Part shown: positions 1 through 9,199 of the stretch, piece after piece
Numbering within the stretch: position 1 is the stretch's first letter
Layout of the letters: every line of letters begins with the position of its first letter
Source of the DNA: an uncultured Solirubrobacterales bacterium
Lineage (GTDB): Bacteria > Actinomycetota > Thermoleophilia > Solirubrobacterales > 70-9
Assembly: GCA_903891285.1 (NCBI GenBank)
Contig: CAITDZ010000129.1
Location: 1 to 41,558, forward strand
Direction of reading: 5' to 3'
Length of the DNA stretch: 41,558 nt
Position numbers and translations under genes: made by a program
Notes under the pieces: generated by a model
Seen by the model: only the letters and a program-made list of their open reading frames with translations
The model's database searches: none
What the model was told of the DNA's origin: nothing

Positions 1-507
1 GAGTCGAGGATCCGCCAGGTCCTGAAAACCCTCGGCGAGGAGCGCTACTCCGCCGGCATCGCCCGGGAGATCGTCGCCAGGCGCCCGCTCGAGACGACCT
101 CAGACCTTGCAGAGGCAGCCCGCGCCGGGATGCCGACCGCGGCCCGGTTCGGTTCGGCCCACCCGGCACGGAGGACGTTCCAGGCGCTCCGCATAGCCGT
201 CAATGGTGAGCTCGAGTCGATCGACGCCGCCCTGCCGATCGCCTGGGACGTGATCCCGGTCGGTGGCCGGATGGGGGTCATTTCCTTCCATTCGCTCGAG
301 GACCGCAGGGTCAAGCGCTTCTTCGCCGGACTCGCCCAGGGCTGCACCTGCCCGCCCGAGATCCCGGTCTGCGTATGCGGGCACGAGCCCGAGGCCGAAC
401 TCCTGACCAGACGCCCGGTGATGCCGTCGGCCGGGGAAGTGGAGCGGAACCCCCGGGCCAGGTCGGCCCGGCTTAGGGTGGCGCTCAAGCTGGAGGAGGG
501 GAACTGA
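1..507 (+). CDS. rsmH: 16S rRNA (cytosine-1402-N4)-methyltransferase RsmH (MraW), C-terminal part; 5' end outside the window
   Basis: Frame is open from base 1 (ESRIRQVLKTLGEERYSAGIAREIVARRPLETTSDLAEA...), with GRMGVISFHSLEDRRVKRFF and the Cys-rich GCTCPPEIPVCVCG typical of RsmH; first gene of a dcw cluster. Confidence 0.95.
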   Translation, partial: ESRIRQVLKTLGEERYSAGIAREIVARRPLETTSDLAEAARAGMPTAARFGSAHPARRTFQALRIAVNGELESIDAALPIAWDVIPVGGRMGVISFHSLEDRRVKRFFAGLAQGCTCPPEIPVCVCGHEPEAELLTRRPVMPSAGEVERNPRARSARLRVALKLEEGN

Positions 508-989
508 TGACCCCTCCGACCCAGGCCGCCTCCGTGCTGCCGGCACCCTCGCGCCGTCGGGCCCCCCGTCCGGCCCCGCGTCCCGCCCGTCACGCCGCAA
601 GGCGGAGGAAGAGCTTCGCCACCCAGTCCGCCCGGGTTGCCCAGGCGGTGGTCGCCCTGCCGGACTCGGGCGCCGTCAAGGGCCTCTCCCGGACCCGCAC
701 CTGGATCGTGGTCATCGCGATCCTCCTGACCGGGCTGGTCGCGGTCAACCTCGTCGCGGTCAGCTTCGGCACCCAGGCCAGCAGGAACCTGACCCAGACC
801 CAGGCGCTCGAGCGACGCAACGCGATCCTCGAGTCGACCGGGATAGCGGCCGTTTCCGTACCCGAGGTGAGAGAGGGGGCGACCGAGATGGGGATGGTCT
901 CGCCCGACCCGACCACGGTCCATTTCGTCGAGCACTCCCCGGAAGACATCGCCGCGGCAGCCCAAAGGCTCGCCGCCGAAGGGGGATGA
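507..989 (+). CDS. ftsL: FtsL-like septum formation initiator / cell division protein
   Basis: Small protein with a basic N-terminus, one TM segment (TWIVVIAILLTGLVAVNLVAVSF) and a coiled-coil-like region; sits between rsmH and ftsI; TGATG overlap with rsmH. Confidence 0.75.
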   Translation: MTPPTQAASVLPAPSRRRAPRPAPRPARHAARRRKSFATQSARVAQAVVALPDSGAVKGLSRTRTWIVVIAILLTGLVAVNLVAVSFGTQASRNLTQTQALERRNAILESTGIAAVSVPEVREGATEMGMVSPDPTTVHFVEHSPEDIAAAAQRLAAEGG

Positions 990-996
990 CCCCCAA

Positions 997-2649
997 GTGA
1001 TCCGCCCCCAGGCTCGGGTCGGTCTCCTCTTCTTCGCATCCCTCCTCCTCCTGCTCGGCCTGTTCGCCCGCTCGTTCTGGCTCCAGGGGGTGAACGGCGA
1101 GGCCTTCGCCCGGGATGCCCAGGGCCAGCAGCAGGAAGTCCTCCAGGTACCGGGCCTTCGAGGGGAGATCCAGGATCGCTCCGGCAGGCCCCTGGCGGGC
1201 TCCGAGCCGGGAATGAGCATCTTCGCGACCCCGTACCAGGTGACGGATGCTCCGAAGCAGGCCGAGGAGCTGGCCAACGCACTCGGGGCGGACCCGACGG
1301 ACGTGCTCGACTCGATCACCGCCGAGGGCGGCTTCTCCTACGTCGAGAAGAAGGTCGACCTGGTCAGGGCGGCAGCGGTCGAGCGGCTGGGTTACGAGGC
1401 GATCGGGCAGCACCCCGACACGATCCGGACCCGGCCCCAGGGTGAGCTGGCGGCCCAGGTGGTCGGCGCGGTATCCCCGGAAGGCAAGGGGCTGACCGGC
1501 CTCGAGCAGCAGTACGACGGGGTCTTACGCGGGGTCGATGGCGAACAGCTGATCGTCCAGGACGCGACCCAGTCGCCGATCTCGTTCGAGACCCTGACCG
1601 ATCCCCAGGATGGCCAGGGCATCCAGCTGACCCTCGACGCGGCGATCCAGGCCGAGGCCGAGCGGGTGATCACCGAGGTGGGGGATGTGAACGATCCGGT
1701 CAACGCCTCGATGGTCGTGCTCGACGCCCACACTTCGGACGTCCTGGCGATGGCCAACTACCCCGGGCTCGACCTCGACCACCTCGAGGATGCCGAAGAG
1801 GAGGACCTCCGGAACGTCGCCACCTCCTACACCTACGAGCCGGGCTCGACCTTCAAGGCGATCACCGTTGCCTCGGCCCTCGAACAGGGCACCGTGACCC
1901 CCGAGAGCGCCTTCACCCTGGCCCCGACCTACACCCTCTACGACCGAACGGTCGAGGAGGCACACCCACGGGGCACGGTCACCTTGAGCGTCGGCGACAT
2001 CCTCGCCCAGTCCTCGAACGTCGGTGCGATCACGATCGGGATGGGGGTCGGGGGCAGGAGCTTCTCGAAGTGGATCGAGCGGTTCGGGTTCGGGAACCAG
2101 ACCGGGGTCGAGTTCCCGGCCGAGGAGCAGGGAATCGTCCCCGCCTACGAGGACTGGTCGGGGACGACGATGATCAACCTCCCGATCGGCCAGGGCCTCT
2201 CGGTGACCCCGTTGCAGATGGCGACGGCCTACGCGGCACTCGCCAGCGACGGCAAGTTGAGGAAGCCCCGGCTCGTCCAGTCGGTGGCCGGACGGGAGAT
2301 CCCGGTCGATCGTGGCAAGGAGGTCGTCTCCCCCGAGACTGCCCTCGAGGTCCGGCGGATGCTCGAAGGAGTGCTCGCAGCGGGCGGTACGGCCTCCGAG
2401 GTCGACGTCCACGGCTACTCGGCCGCGGGCAAGACCGGTACGGCCCAGATCGCCGAGGACGGCGGCTACTCCGAGACCCGCTACGTCGCCTCCTTCGTCG
2501 GGATGGCCCCGGTCGAGGACCCCGAGATCGTCGTTTCGGTGATGGTCAACGAACCGAGCTACGGCTACTCAGGCGGTGAGGTCGCGGCGCCTGCCTTCGG
2601 CCAGATCGCCGAGTTCGCCCTGCCCTACCTCGGGGTACCCACCGACTAG
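997..2649 (+). CDS. ftsI: Peptidoglycan D,D-transpeptidase FtsI (class B PBP), GTG start
   Basis: SxxK (GSTFK), SxN (SSNVG) and KTG (GKTGTAQ) motifs with an N-terminal TM; no PASTA domain seen. Confidence 0.95.
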   Translation: MIRPQARVGLLFFASLLLLLGLFARSFWLQGVNGEAFARDAQGQQQEVLQVPGLRGEIQDRSGRPLAGSEPGMSIFATPYQVTDAPKQAEELANALGADPTDVLDSITAEGGFSYVEKKVDLVRAAAVERLGYEAIGQHPDTIRTRPQGELAAQVVGAVSPEGKGLTGLEQQYDGVLRGVDGEQLIVQDATQSPISFETLTDPQDGQGIQLTLDAAIQAEAERVITEVGDVNDPVNASMVVLDAHTSDVLAMANYPGLDLDHLEDAEEEDLRNVATSYTYEPGSTFKAITVASALEQGTVTPESAFTLAPTYTLYDRTVEEAHPRGTVTLSVGDILAQSSNVGAITIGMGVGGRSFSKWIERFGFGNQTGVEFPAEEQGIVPAYEDWSGTTMINLPIGQGLSVTPLQMATAYAALASDGKLRKPRLVQSVAGREIPVDRGKEVVSPETALEVRRMLEGVLAAGGTASEVDVHGYSAAGKTGTAQIAEDGGYSETRYVASFVGMAPVEDPEIVVSVMVNEPSYGYSGGEVAAPAFGQIAEFALPYLGVPTD

Positions 2650-2666
2650 CTACCTAGAATCAGGCG

Positions 2667-4109
2667 ATGCGGCTCGACCAGATCGCCGGTCGCCTCGAGG
2701 GCGCGAGGATCGAGGGCGACCCCTCGACCGAGGTCTCCGGACTGGCCTACGACAACCGGAAGGTCGAGCCCGGATGGCTCTATTTCTGCGTTCCAGGCTC
2801 AGTGACCGACGGGCACCGTTTTGCACCCGAAGCCGTTTCGGCCGGTGCATCGGCCCTGGTGGTCGATCGCCCCCTTGGGCTAGGGGTTGCCGAGGTGGAG
2901 GTGCCGGACGTCCGTCAGGCGATGGCCCCGATCGCGGCTGAGTTCGAAGCGGATCCGACCGCATCGCTGACCGTGGCCGGGATCACCGGCACCAACGGCA
3001 AGACGACCACCGCCTTCCTGCTCAGGGACCTGCTCGAGGCAGACGGCAGGCAGACCGGTCTGATCGGGACGGTCAGGCAGGTGGTCGGGGGTAGGGATGA
3101 GGAGGTCGAGCGGACCACCCCGGAGTCGGTCGACCTCCAGGCGACCTTCCGTCGCATGCTCGACGAAGGGGATTCGGCCTGCGTGATGGAGGTCTCCTCC
3201 CACGCGCTCGACCAGCACCGGGCCGATTCGATCCGGTTCGACCTTGCCGTCTTCACCAACCTGACCCAGGACCACCTCGACTACCACGGCGACATGGAGT
3301 CCTACTTCCTGGCCAAGCGGCGGCTCTTCGAGATGGGGCCCGGGGTCGCCCTGGTCAATGCCGACGACCCCTACGGCAGGCGGCTGGCCGGGGAATTCGG
3401 CGCAACCACCTTCTCGAGCGCCGGGCAGGAGGCGGATTTCACGGCCCGTGGGATCGAGTTCGACAGGACCGGTTCCCGGTTCACGGTCGACTCCCCGGAT
3501 GGAGAGCTCCAGGTCGAGGTGCCCCTGGCCGGGGCCTTCAACGTCTCTAATGCGCTGGCATCCCTGGCCGGGGCGATCTTGCTCGGGGTCGAGCCGGAGG
3601 CAGCGGTTCGGGGCCTCGCCGGGGCCTCGCCGGTACCCGGCAGGCTGGAGCCGGTCGATGAAGGCCAGGACTTCGCCGTGTTCGTCGACTACGCCCACAC
3701 CCCCGACTCGGTTGCAAACGTCCTCGAGGCGGCCAGGGAGCTGACCCGGAAGCAGCTGATCACGGTGATCGGCGCCGGCGGGGATCGCGACCGGGGCAAG
3801 CGGCCGTTGATGGGCGAGGCGGCCGGGAGGCTGTCCGACCTGACCGTCGTGACCTCGGACAACCCCCGCTCGGAGCCGCCCGAGCGGATCGTCGGGGAGG
3901 TGGCGGCCGGGATCCCGGATGGTTGCGAGGTCGTGATCGAGGTGGATCGGGACGCTGCGATCGGGCGTGCGATCGAGGTGGCGGGCCCGGGGGACACGGT
4001 GGTGATTGCCGGCAAGGGGCACGAACAGGGCCAGGAGTTCGAGGACGGTCGAAAGATCCCCTTCGATGACCGGGAAGTCGCCCGGCGGCACCTCGGGGAG
4101 CGGTCATGA
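2667..4109 (+). CDS. murE: UDP-MurNAc-L-Ala-D-Glu:meso-DAP ligase MurE
   Basis: Mur ligase P-loop ITGTNGKTTTAFLL, VFTNLTQDHLDYHGDMESY, and the DNPR motif (VVTSDNPRSEPP). Confidence 0.95.
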   Translation: MRLDQIAGRLEGARIEGDPSTEVSGLAYDNRKVEPGWLYFCVPGSVTDGHRFAPEAVSAGASALVVDRPLGLGVAEVEVPDVRQAMAPIAAEFEADPTASLTVAGITGTNGKTTTAFLLRDLLEADGRQTGLIGTVRQVVGGRDEEVERTTPESVDLQATFRRMLDEGDSACVMEVSSHALDQHRADSIRFDLAVFTNLTQDHLDYHGDMESYFLAKRRLFEMGPGVALVNADDPYGRRLAGEFGATTFSSAGQEADFTARGIEFDRTGSRFTVDSPDGELQVEVPLAGAFNVSNALASLAGAILLGVEPEAAVRGLAGASPVPGRLEPVDEGQDFAVFVDYAHTPDSVANVLEAARELTRKQLITVIGAGGDRDRGKRPLMGEAAGRLSDLTVVTSDNPRSEPPERIVGEVAAGIPDGCEVVIEVDRDAAIGRAIEVAGPGDTVVIAGKGHEQGQEFEDGRKIPFDDREVARRHLGERS

Positions 4110-5452
4110 TCGACCTCCCGCCCGACCTGATTGCAGATTCCCTCGGTGCCCAGGTCGTCCAGCAGGGCGCATCCGGGGGGCCCACCCGGGCCTCGATCGA
4201 CAGCCGGGCGCTCGAGCCCGGCAACCTCTTCTTCGGCCTCCCCGGCGAGAGGGTCGATGGCGGGGAATTCGCCGGCCAGGCCCTCGACGCCGGCGCCTGG
4301 GGCGTGGTGGTCACACCGGAACGAGCCGCGGAACTGGTCGTCGCTGAGGGGTCAGGGTGGATCTTCTCGACCCCCGATCCACTGCGTGCCCTCCAGGGTC
4401 TGGCCACCGCCTGGCGTCGGGTGCTCGGCGTTCCGGTGCTGGGAATAACCGGCTCGGTAGGAAAGACCAGCGTCAAGGACATCGCCCGGGCGATCCTTCC
4501 TGGACGGGTCCACGCCAACGAGCAGAACCTGAACACCGAGATCGGGCTGCCGCTGACCATCCTCTCGGCCCCCCGAGACAGCGATCTGCTGGTCCTGGAG
4601 ATGGCGATGAGGGGGTTTGGCCAGATCGCCCTGCTTGCCGAGATCGCCGAACCAAACGTCGGGGTGATCACCTGTATCGGGCCGGTCCACGTCGAGCTGG
4701 TCGGCTCGGTCGAGGGGGTGGCGAAGGCGAAGGCCGAGCTGATCGACGGCCTGCCCGAGGACGGCACCCTGGTGGCCCAGGCCGACCCCGGATTGCTCAC
4801 GCCACATCTCGACCGCGCCCCGGCCCTGATCACCTTCGGGGACGGCGGTGACGTCTTCGCCGACGGGGTGGAGGTCTCGGACGGCTCCCTCGAAGCCACC
4901 GTCCACACTCCGGCCGGCCAGGAGCGGTTCTCCTTCCCGTTCTCCGAGCGACACAACCTCGAGAACGCGCTCGCAGCGATCGCGGCCGGAATCGCGCTCG
5001 GGTTCAGCCCGGCGGAGATGTCCGCCGGGACTGGTCGAATACGGCTGTCCAGCCTGAGGGGTGAGCGGGTCGAGCTCCCGGGCGGCGCCGTCTTGATCAA
5101 TGACTGTTACAACGCCAATCCCGTCTCGATGAGGGCTGCGCTGGGGAACCTGGCCTCAGAGCCTGCCGAGACCAGGATTGCCGTCCTCGGGCTGATGGGC
5201 GAGCTGGGGGAGGAGGCCGAGGATTACCACTCCGAGGTCGGGGGAATCGCCCGTGAAGTCGGGATCGACCTGGTGATCGGGGTCGGCCCCGAGGCCGCCG
5301 GTTACGGGCCGGACGTGCTGGTGGACGACCCGTCCGGGGCCGCAGCTGAACTTTCCGGGCGGGACCGGCCGGGGGCCGTCGTGCTGGTCAAGGGTTCCCG
5401 CTCGGCCGGGCTCGAGGCGGTCGCTGAGGCACTCACCGGCAAGGCCGACTGA
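4106..5452 (+). CDS. murF: UDP-MurNAc-tripeptide:D-Ala-D-Ala ligase MurF
   Basis: GITGSVGKTSVKDI P-loop, LEMAMRGFGQIA, INDCYNANPVSMRAAL; ATGA overlap with murE. Confidence 0.95.
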   Translation: MIDLPPDLIADSLGAQVVQQGASGGPTRASIDSRALEPGNLFFGLPGERVDGGEFAGQALDAGAWGVVVTPERAAELVVAEGSGWIFSTPDPLRALQGLATAWRRVLGVPVLGITGSVGKTSVKDIARAILPGRVHANEQNLNTEIGLPLTILSAPRDSDLLVLEMAMRGFGQIALLAEIAEPNVGVITCIGPVHVELVGSVEGVAKAKAELIDGLPEDGTLVAQADPGLLTPHLDRAPALITFGDGGDVFADGVEVSDGSLEATVHTPAGQERFSFPFSERHNLENALAAIAAGIALGFSPAEMSAGTGRIRLSSLRGERVELPGGAVLINDCYNANPVSMRAALGNLASEPAETRIAVLGLMGELGEEAEDYHSEVGGIAREVGIDLVIGVGPEAAGYGPDVLVDDPSGAAAELSGRDRPGAVVLVKGSRSAGLEAVAEALTGKAD

Positions 5453-6432
5453 TGGGCGAGATCGTCATCGGCGGCATGGCGGCGATGCTGCTCTGCCTGT
5501 TCCTCTCGCCGCGGTTCATCCGGATGCTGACCAGGCGGGAGTTCGGCCAGCAGATAAGGGAAGAGGGGCCGACCGAACACCAGGTGAAGGCCGGCACTCC
5601 GACGATGGGTGGCCTGATCATCTTCGTCGCCGTCGCGATCCCCTTCCTCCTCCTCCACGAGGGCGGCAGGGACGGGATAGCTGCCCTGACCGTCTTCGGG
5701 ATTTCCCTGGGTTGCGCTGCGCTGGGCTTCGCCGACGACTACATCAAGATCGTCAAGCAGCGCTCGCTCGGACTCCCGGCCCGTTACAAGCTCCTGGTCC
5801 AGGTCCTGCTGGCCCTCATCCTCTGGTGGGTAGCCCGGCACGAGCTCGGCCTCGAGCCGGAGCTTTTCCTGAGGATCGGCGGCGACGCCAGCATCTACAT
5901 CGGCCCGGTCCTCTACTTCATCCTCGTCTTCCTGGTGATCGCCGGCTCGACCAACGGGGTCAACCTGACCGACGGGCTCGACGGCCTGGCCGCCGGGGCC
6001 AGCGCGATCGTCCTCCTCACCTACACGGCGATCTGTTACGTCACCGTCGGCCAGCAGGACCTCGCGCTCCTGGCCGTCTGCTTCGTCGGGGGGTGTATCG
6101 GCTTCCTCTGGTTCAACGCATTCCCGGCCTCGATCTTCATGGGGGACACCGGATCCCTGGGGTTAGGAGGGGCTATAGGTGCGTTCGCGGTGGTGACCCA
6201 GACCGAAATCCTCCTGATCATCATCGGTGGGATCTTCGTGATCGAGGCGCTCTCGGTCCTGATCCAGGTGTTCAGCTTCCGGACCTTTGGCCGTCGCGTC
6301 CTGATGATGGCCCCGCTCCACCACCACTTCGAGATGATGGCCTGGTCCGAGACCAAGGTGATGCTGCGGTTCTGGATCATCGCGGCGGTCTGTGGTGGGG
6401 TCGGCTTCGCCCTCTACCAGCAGTCGATCTGA
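5452..6432 (+). CDS. mraY: Phospho-MurNAc-pentapeptide transferase MraY
   Basis: GTPTMGGLIIF, FADDYIKIVKQRSLGL, NLTDGLDGLA, MGDTGSLGLGG, APLHHHFE; multi-TM. Confidence 0.97.
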   Translation: MGEIVIGGMAAMLLCLFLSPRFIRMLTRREFGQQIREEGPTEHQVKAGTPTMGGLIIFVAVAIPFLLLHEGGRDGIAALTVFGISLGCAALGFADDYIKIVKQRSLGLPARYKLLVQVLLALILWWVARHELGLEPELFLRIGGDASIYIGPVLYFILVFLVIAGSTNGVNLTDGLDGLAAGASAIVLLTYTAICYVTVGQQDLALLAVCFVGGCIGFLWFNAFPASIFMGDTGSLGLGGAIGAFAVVTQTEILLIIIGGIFVIEALSVLIQVFSFRTFGRRVLMMAPLHHHFEMMAWSETKVMLRFWIIAAVCGGVGFALYQQSI

Positions 6433-6483
6433 GCACGGCTCCCCGGGTGAAGGGATGGCCCGACCCGCGTAGAAGGTGGCTCG

Positions 6484-7857
6484 GTGGAGACCGTCCACCC
6501 ATCGAGGGGCCGACCCCCGCTTCCGGACGGGCCCTTCCTGGTGGTGGGCCTTGCACGCTCGGGCGTCTCGGCGGCCCGGGCCCTGGCCTTTCGGGGTGAG
6601 CAGGTAACGGGGGTCGACGCCGGACGTCCATCCGATCTCACCGGACTCGACGATGCAGGCGTTCCCCATTTTCTCGAGGAAGAGGGCCTGGATCGCCTCA
6701 ATGGCGTCCGGACCGTCGTAAAGAGTCCCGGGGTGCCACAGGACGCAGCCGTGGTCTCGGAGGCACGGAACCGGGGCATCGAGGTAATCGGCGAGCTCGA
6801 GCTCGGCTGGCGGATGGTCGAGGCCCCATTCCTCGCAGTGACAGGCACCAACGGAAAGACCACCACGACCGAGCTGGCGGCCCACCTGTTCAGGGCTGCC
6901 GGTCGTCCGGTCGAAGCGGTCGGCAACGTCGGCAGGCCCCTGACTGCGCTCGCGATCGAATCCGAGCCCGGCGCGACCGTCGTATGCGAGTGCTCGAGCT
7001 TCCAGCTCGAGGACACCTCCGCCTTTGCACCCGAGTGCGCCGTCTTCCTCAACCTCGCGCCCGACCACCTGGACCGCTACACCGACCTCGACGCCTACGG
7101 CAACGCAAAGCTGAGGATCTTCCGCAATCAGGTCGAGGGCGACCTTGCCGTCCTCAACCTCGGTGACCAGTGGCTTGCCGACCGGGAAATCCCCGGTGGC
7201 GCCCGGAGGGTCGGCTTCCTGCCGCCGGGCGAAGGCGACGGTGCAGGAGCGGAGGTGAGGGTCGAGGGTGACGAGATCGAAGTCGAGGGCCGTCCTCTCC
7301 TGCCGGTCGAGCAGGTCGGCCTCATCGGACCACACAACGTCGCAAATGCGATGGCAGCGGCTGCGGCCACCCTCGGTTTCGGGCTTCCTGAAGAGGCGGT
7401 CGCCGAGGGGCTGGCCGGTTTCGCCGGCGTGGCCCACAGGCTCGAACCGGTCGGCGAGGTCGACGGGGTCTTCTGGGTCAACGACTCGAAGGCGACCAAC
7501 GTGACCGCGACCCTTACCGCCCTCGCCTCCTTCCCGGGTGGGACCCGGCTGATCCTCGGTGGTCGCGGCAAGGGGGAGGACTACGGGGCGCTGGCCGATT
7601 CGGTGGCGGAGTCCTGCACCGCCGTCTACCTGATCGGCGAGAACGCCGACGAGATCCGGTCCGCACTGGAGGGGAGCGGCGTCGAGCTGGTCAGGAGCGG
7701 TGACCTGTCGACCGCGGTCGAGGCAGCCGCCCGGGACTCCCAGCCCGGGGAAACCGTCCTCCTCTCCCCGGCATCGGCCAGCTTCGACCAGTTCGGGGAC
7801 TTCGAGGAGCGCGGCGAAAGGTTCAGGAGTCTGGTGGGGGCACTCGATGCCTCGTAG
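6484..7857 (+). CDS. murD: UDP-MurNAc-L-alanine:D-glutamate ligase MurD, GTG start
   Basis: VTGTNGKTTTTELAAHLF, LNLAPDHLDRYTDLDAY, WVNDSKATNVTATLTAL; AGAAGG ribosome-binding site just upstream. Confidence 0.95.
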   Translation: METVHPSRGRPPLPDGPFLVVGLARSGVSAARALAFRGEQVTGVDAGRPSDLTGLDDAGVPHFLEEEGLDRLNGVRTVVKSPGVPQDAAVVSEARNRGIEVIGELELGWRMVEAPFLAVTGTNGKTTTTELAAHLFRAAGRPVEAVGNVGRPLTALAIESEPGATVVCECSSFQLEDTSAFAPECAVFLNLAPDHLDRYTDLDAYGNAKLRIFRNQVEGDLAVLNLGDQWLADREIPGGARRVGFLPPGEGDGAGAEVRVEGDEIEVEGRPLLPVEQVGLIGPHNVANAMAAAAATLGFGLPEEAVAEGLAGFAGVAHRLEPVGEVDGVFWVNDSKATNVTATLTALASFPGGTRLILGGRGKGEDYGALADSVAESCTAVYLIGENADEIRSALEGSGVELVRSGDLSTAVEAAARDSQPGETVLLSPASASFDQFGDFEERGERFRSLVGALDAS

Positions 7858-9199
7858 GGGAAAAGGCTCTCGCGGACCTCGCAAACCGGATGCCCGAACG
7901 GCCCTCCGACCACGTCGGAAGCGACGGTGTCCCCGAAAGACGGAGGACACCCCGGTCGAGTACGGGATCCTCCTGACGGCGACGATGATCCTCTTCGCGC
8001 TCGGCGCGGTGATGGTCTTCTCCGCCTCCTCGACCCGGACGATCCTCGACGACGGCGGGCTCGCCGACAGCGCCTCGTACTTCAGGATGACCCTGATAGC
8101 CGGGGCGATCGGCTTCGTGGCCCTTGCCTGGGCCTCCCGGACGACCCTCGACCGGATCCGCTCGATCACCCCGGCCTTCGTCGGGGTCACTTTTTTCCTC
8201 CTGCTGGTGGTCCTTGTCGCCGGTCGGGAAGTCAATGGCACGACTGGCTGGCTGGTCGCCGGACCGGTGACGATCCAGCCGGCCGAGTTCCTCAAACCGG
8301 CGGTGATCCTCTACGGGGCCTACCTTTTCGCGGATCGTCCCGAACGGGTCCAATCGATCCGGGAGATGGCCCCCTATCTCGGGCTGGTCGGAATGGGTGC
8401 ACTGCTGGTGGTCATCCAGCCGGACTTCGGCAGCGCGATAATCGTGGTCGGCGCCGGACTGATCACTCTCTTCGTCGCCGGAGCCCGGATGCGCGAGCTC
8501 GGGCTGATCGTGGCCCCGGTCGCCGTCCTGGGTCTCCTGGTCACCCTGATCAGCCCCGAACGCAGCGAGCGGATCCTCACCTTCCTCAACCCGGGGGCCG
8601 ACCCTTCGGGTGCCGGCTACCAGGTGCTCCAGGCCGAGATCGCGATCGGATCCGGGGGCATAGGGGGGGTCGGGGTCGGCAACAGCATCCAGAAGGCCCT
8701 CTACCTGCCGGAGGCCCATACCGACATGATCCTCGCGGTGATCGGGGAGGAACTCGGCCTGATCGGGATCACCGTCCTGATCGTCGTCTTCGGTGCCTTT
8801 GCCTTCGCCGGCTTTCGGATCGCACGTGAGGCCAGGGATTCGTACGGCCGTATCCTCGCCGGGGCGCTGACCGGGCTGGTGGTTGCCCAGGCCGCTCTCA
8901 ACATGTACGCGGTGATGGGGATGGCCCCACTGACGGGTGTTCCGCTGCCGCTCGTCTCCTACGGGAACAACAGCCTGATCCTCACACTACTCGCGGTCGG
9001 GTTGTTGCTCAATGTGGCCAAGGGAGGGGCGTTGTCGAGTCGACCCCGAAAGGCCGGGGGGCCCGGTGCGAAACTGAGGGTGATCGAAGGTGATGGAGAG
9101 CGAACGAACGAACTCGGAGCGAGGATCCGGCGGACGCCGCGTCCTGATCGCGGCCGGCGGCACGGCCGGGCACGTCGTGCCCGCCCTGGCCGTGGCTGA
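7847..9199 (+). CDS. ftsW: Peptidoglycan glycosyltransferase FtsW (SEDS family)
   Basis: ORF track opens at 7700, but the likely start is the in-frame ATG at 7847 (MPRRGKGSRG) overlapping the end of murD. SEDS motifs NGTTGWLVAGPVTIQPAEFLKPA, AHTDMILAVIGEELGLIG, GVPLPLVSYGNNSL. Confidence 0.93.
   Translation: MPRRGKGSRGPRKPDARTALRPRRKRRCPRKTEDTPVEYGILLTATMILFALGAVMVFSASSTRTILDDGGLADSASYFRMTLIAGAIGFVALAWASRTTLDRIRSITPAFVGVTFFLLLVVLVAGREVNGTTGWLVAGPVTIQPAEFLKPAVILYGAYLFADRPERVQSIREMAPYLGLVGMGALLVVIQPDFGSAIIVVGAGLITLFVAGARMRELGLIVAPVAVLGLLVTLISPERSERILTFLNPGADPSGAGYQVLQAEIAIGSGGIGGVGVGNSIQKALYLPEAHTDMILAVIGEELGLIGITVLIVVFGAFAFAGFRIAREARDSYGRILAGALTGLVVAQAALNMYAVMGMAPLTGVPLPLVSYGNNSLILTLLAVGLLLNVAKGGALSSRPRKAGGPGAKLRVIEGDGERTNELGARIRRTPRPDRGRRHGRARRARPGRG

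Noticed and set aside
3610-3632. Tandem 11-bp repeat GGGCCTCGCCG x2 inside murE
   Set aside because: Two copies only, within conserved coding sequence (RGLAGASPVPGR); likely codon-bias coincidence.
3760-5100. 446-aa minus-strand ORF opposite murE/murF
   Set aside because: Antisense shadow ORF with compositional bias only.
6455-6472. Short ORF ATGGCCCGACCCGCGTAG (MARPA*) upstream of murD
   Set aside because: Stop is 11 nt before the murD start and does not overlap it; no clear -10; murD has its own AGAAGG RBS.
6163-8295. 710-aa minus-strand ORF opposite mraY/murD/ftsW
   Set aside because: Low-complexity Arg/Pro/Gly-rich translation antisense to three clearly conserved genes; a normal artefact of high GC.
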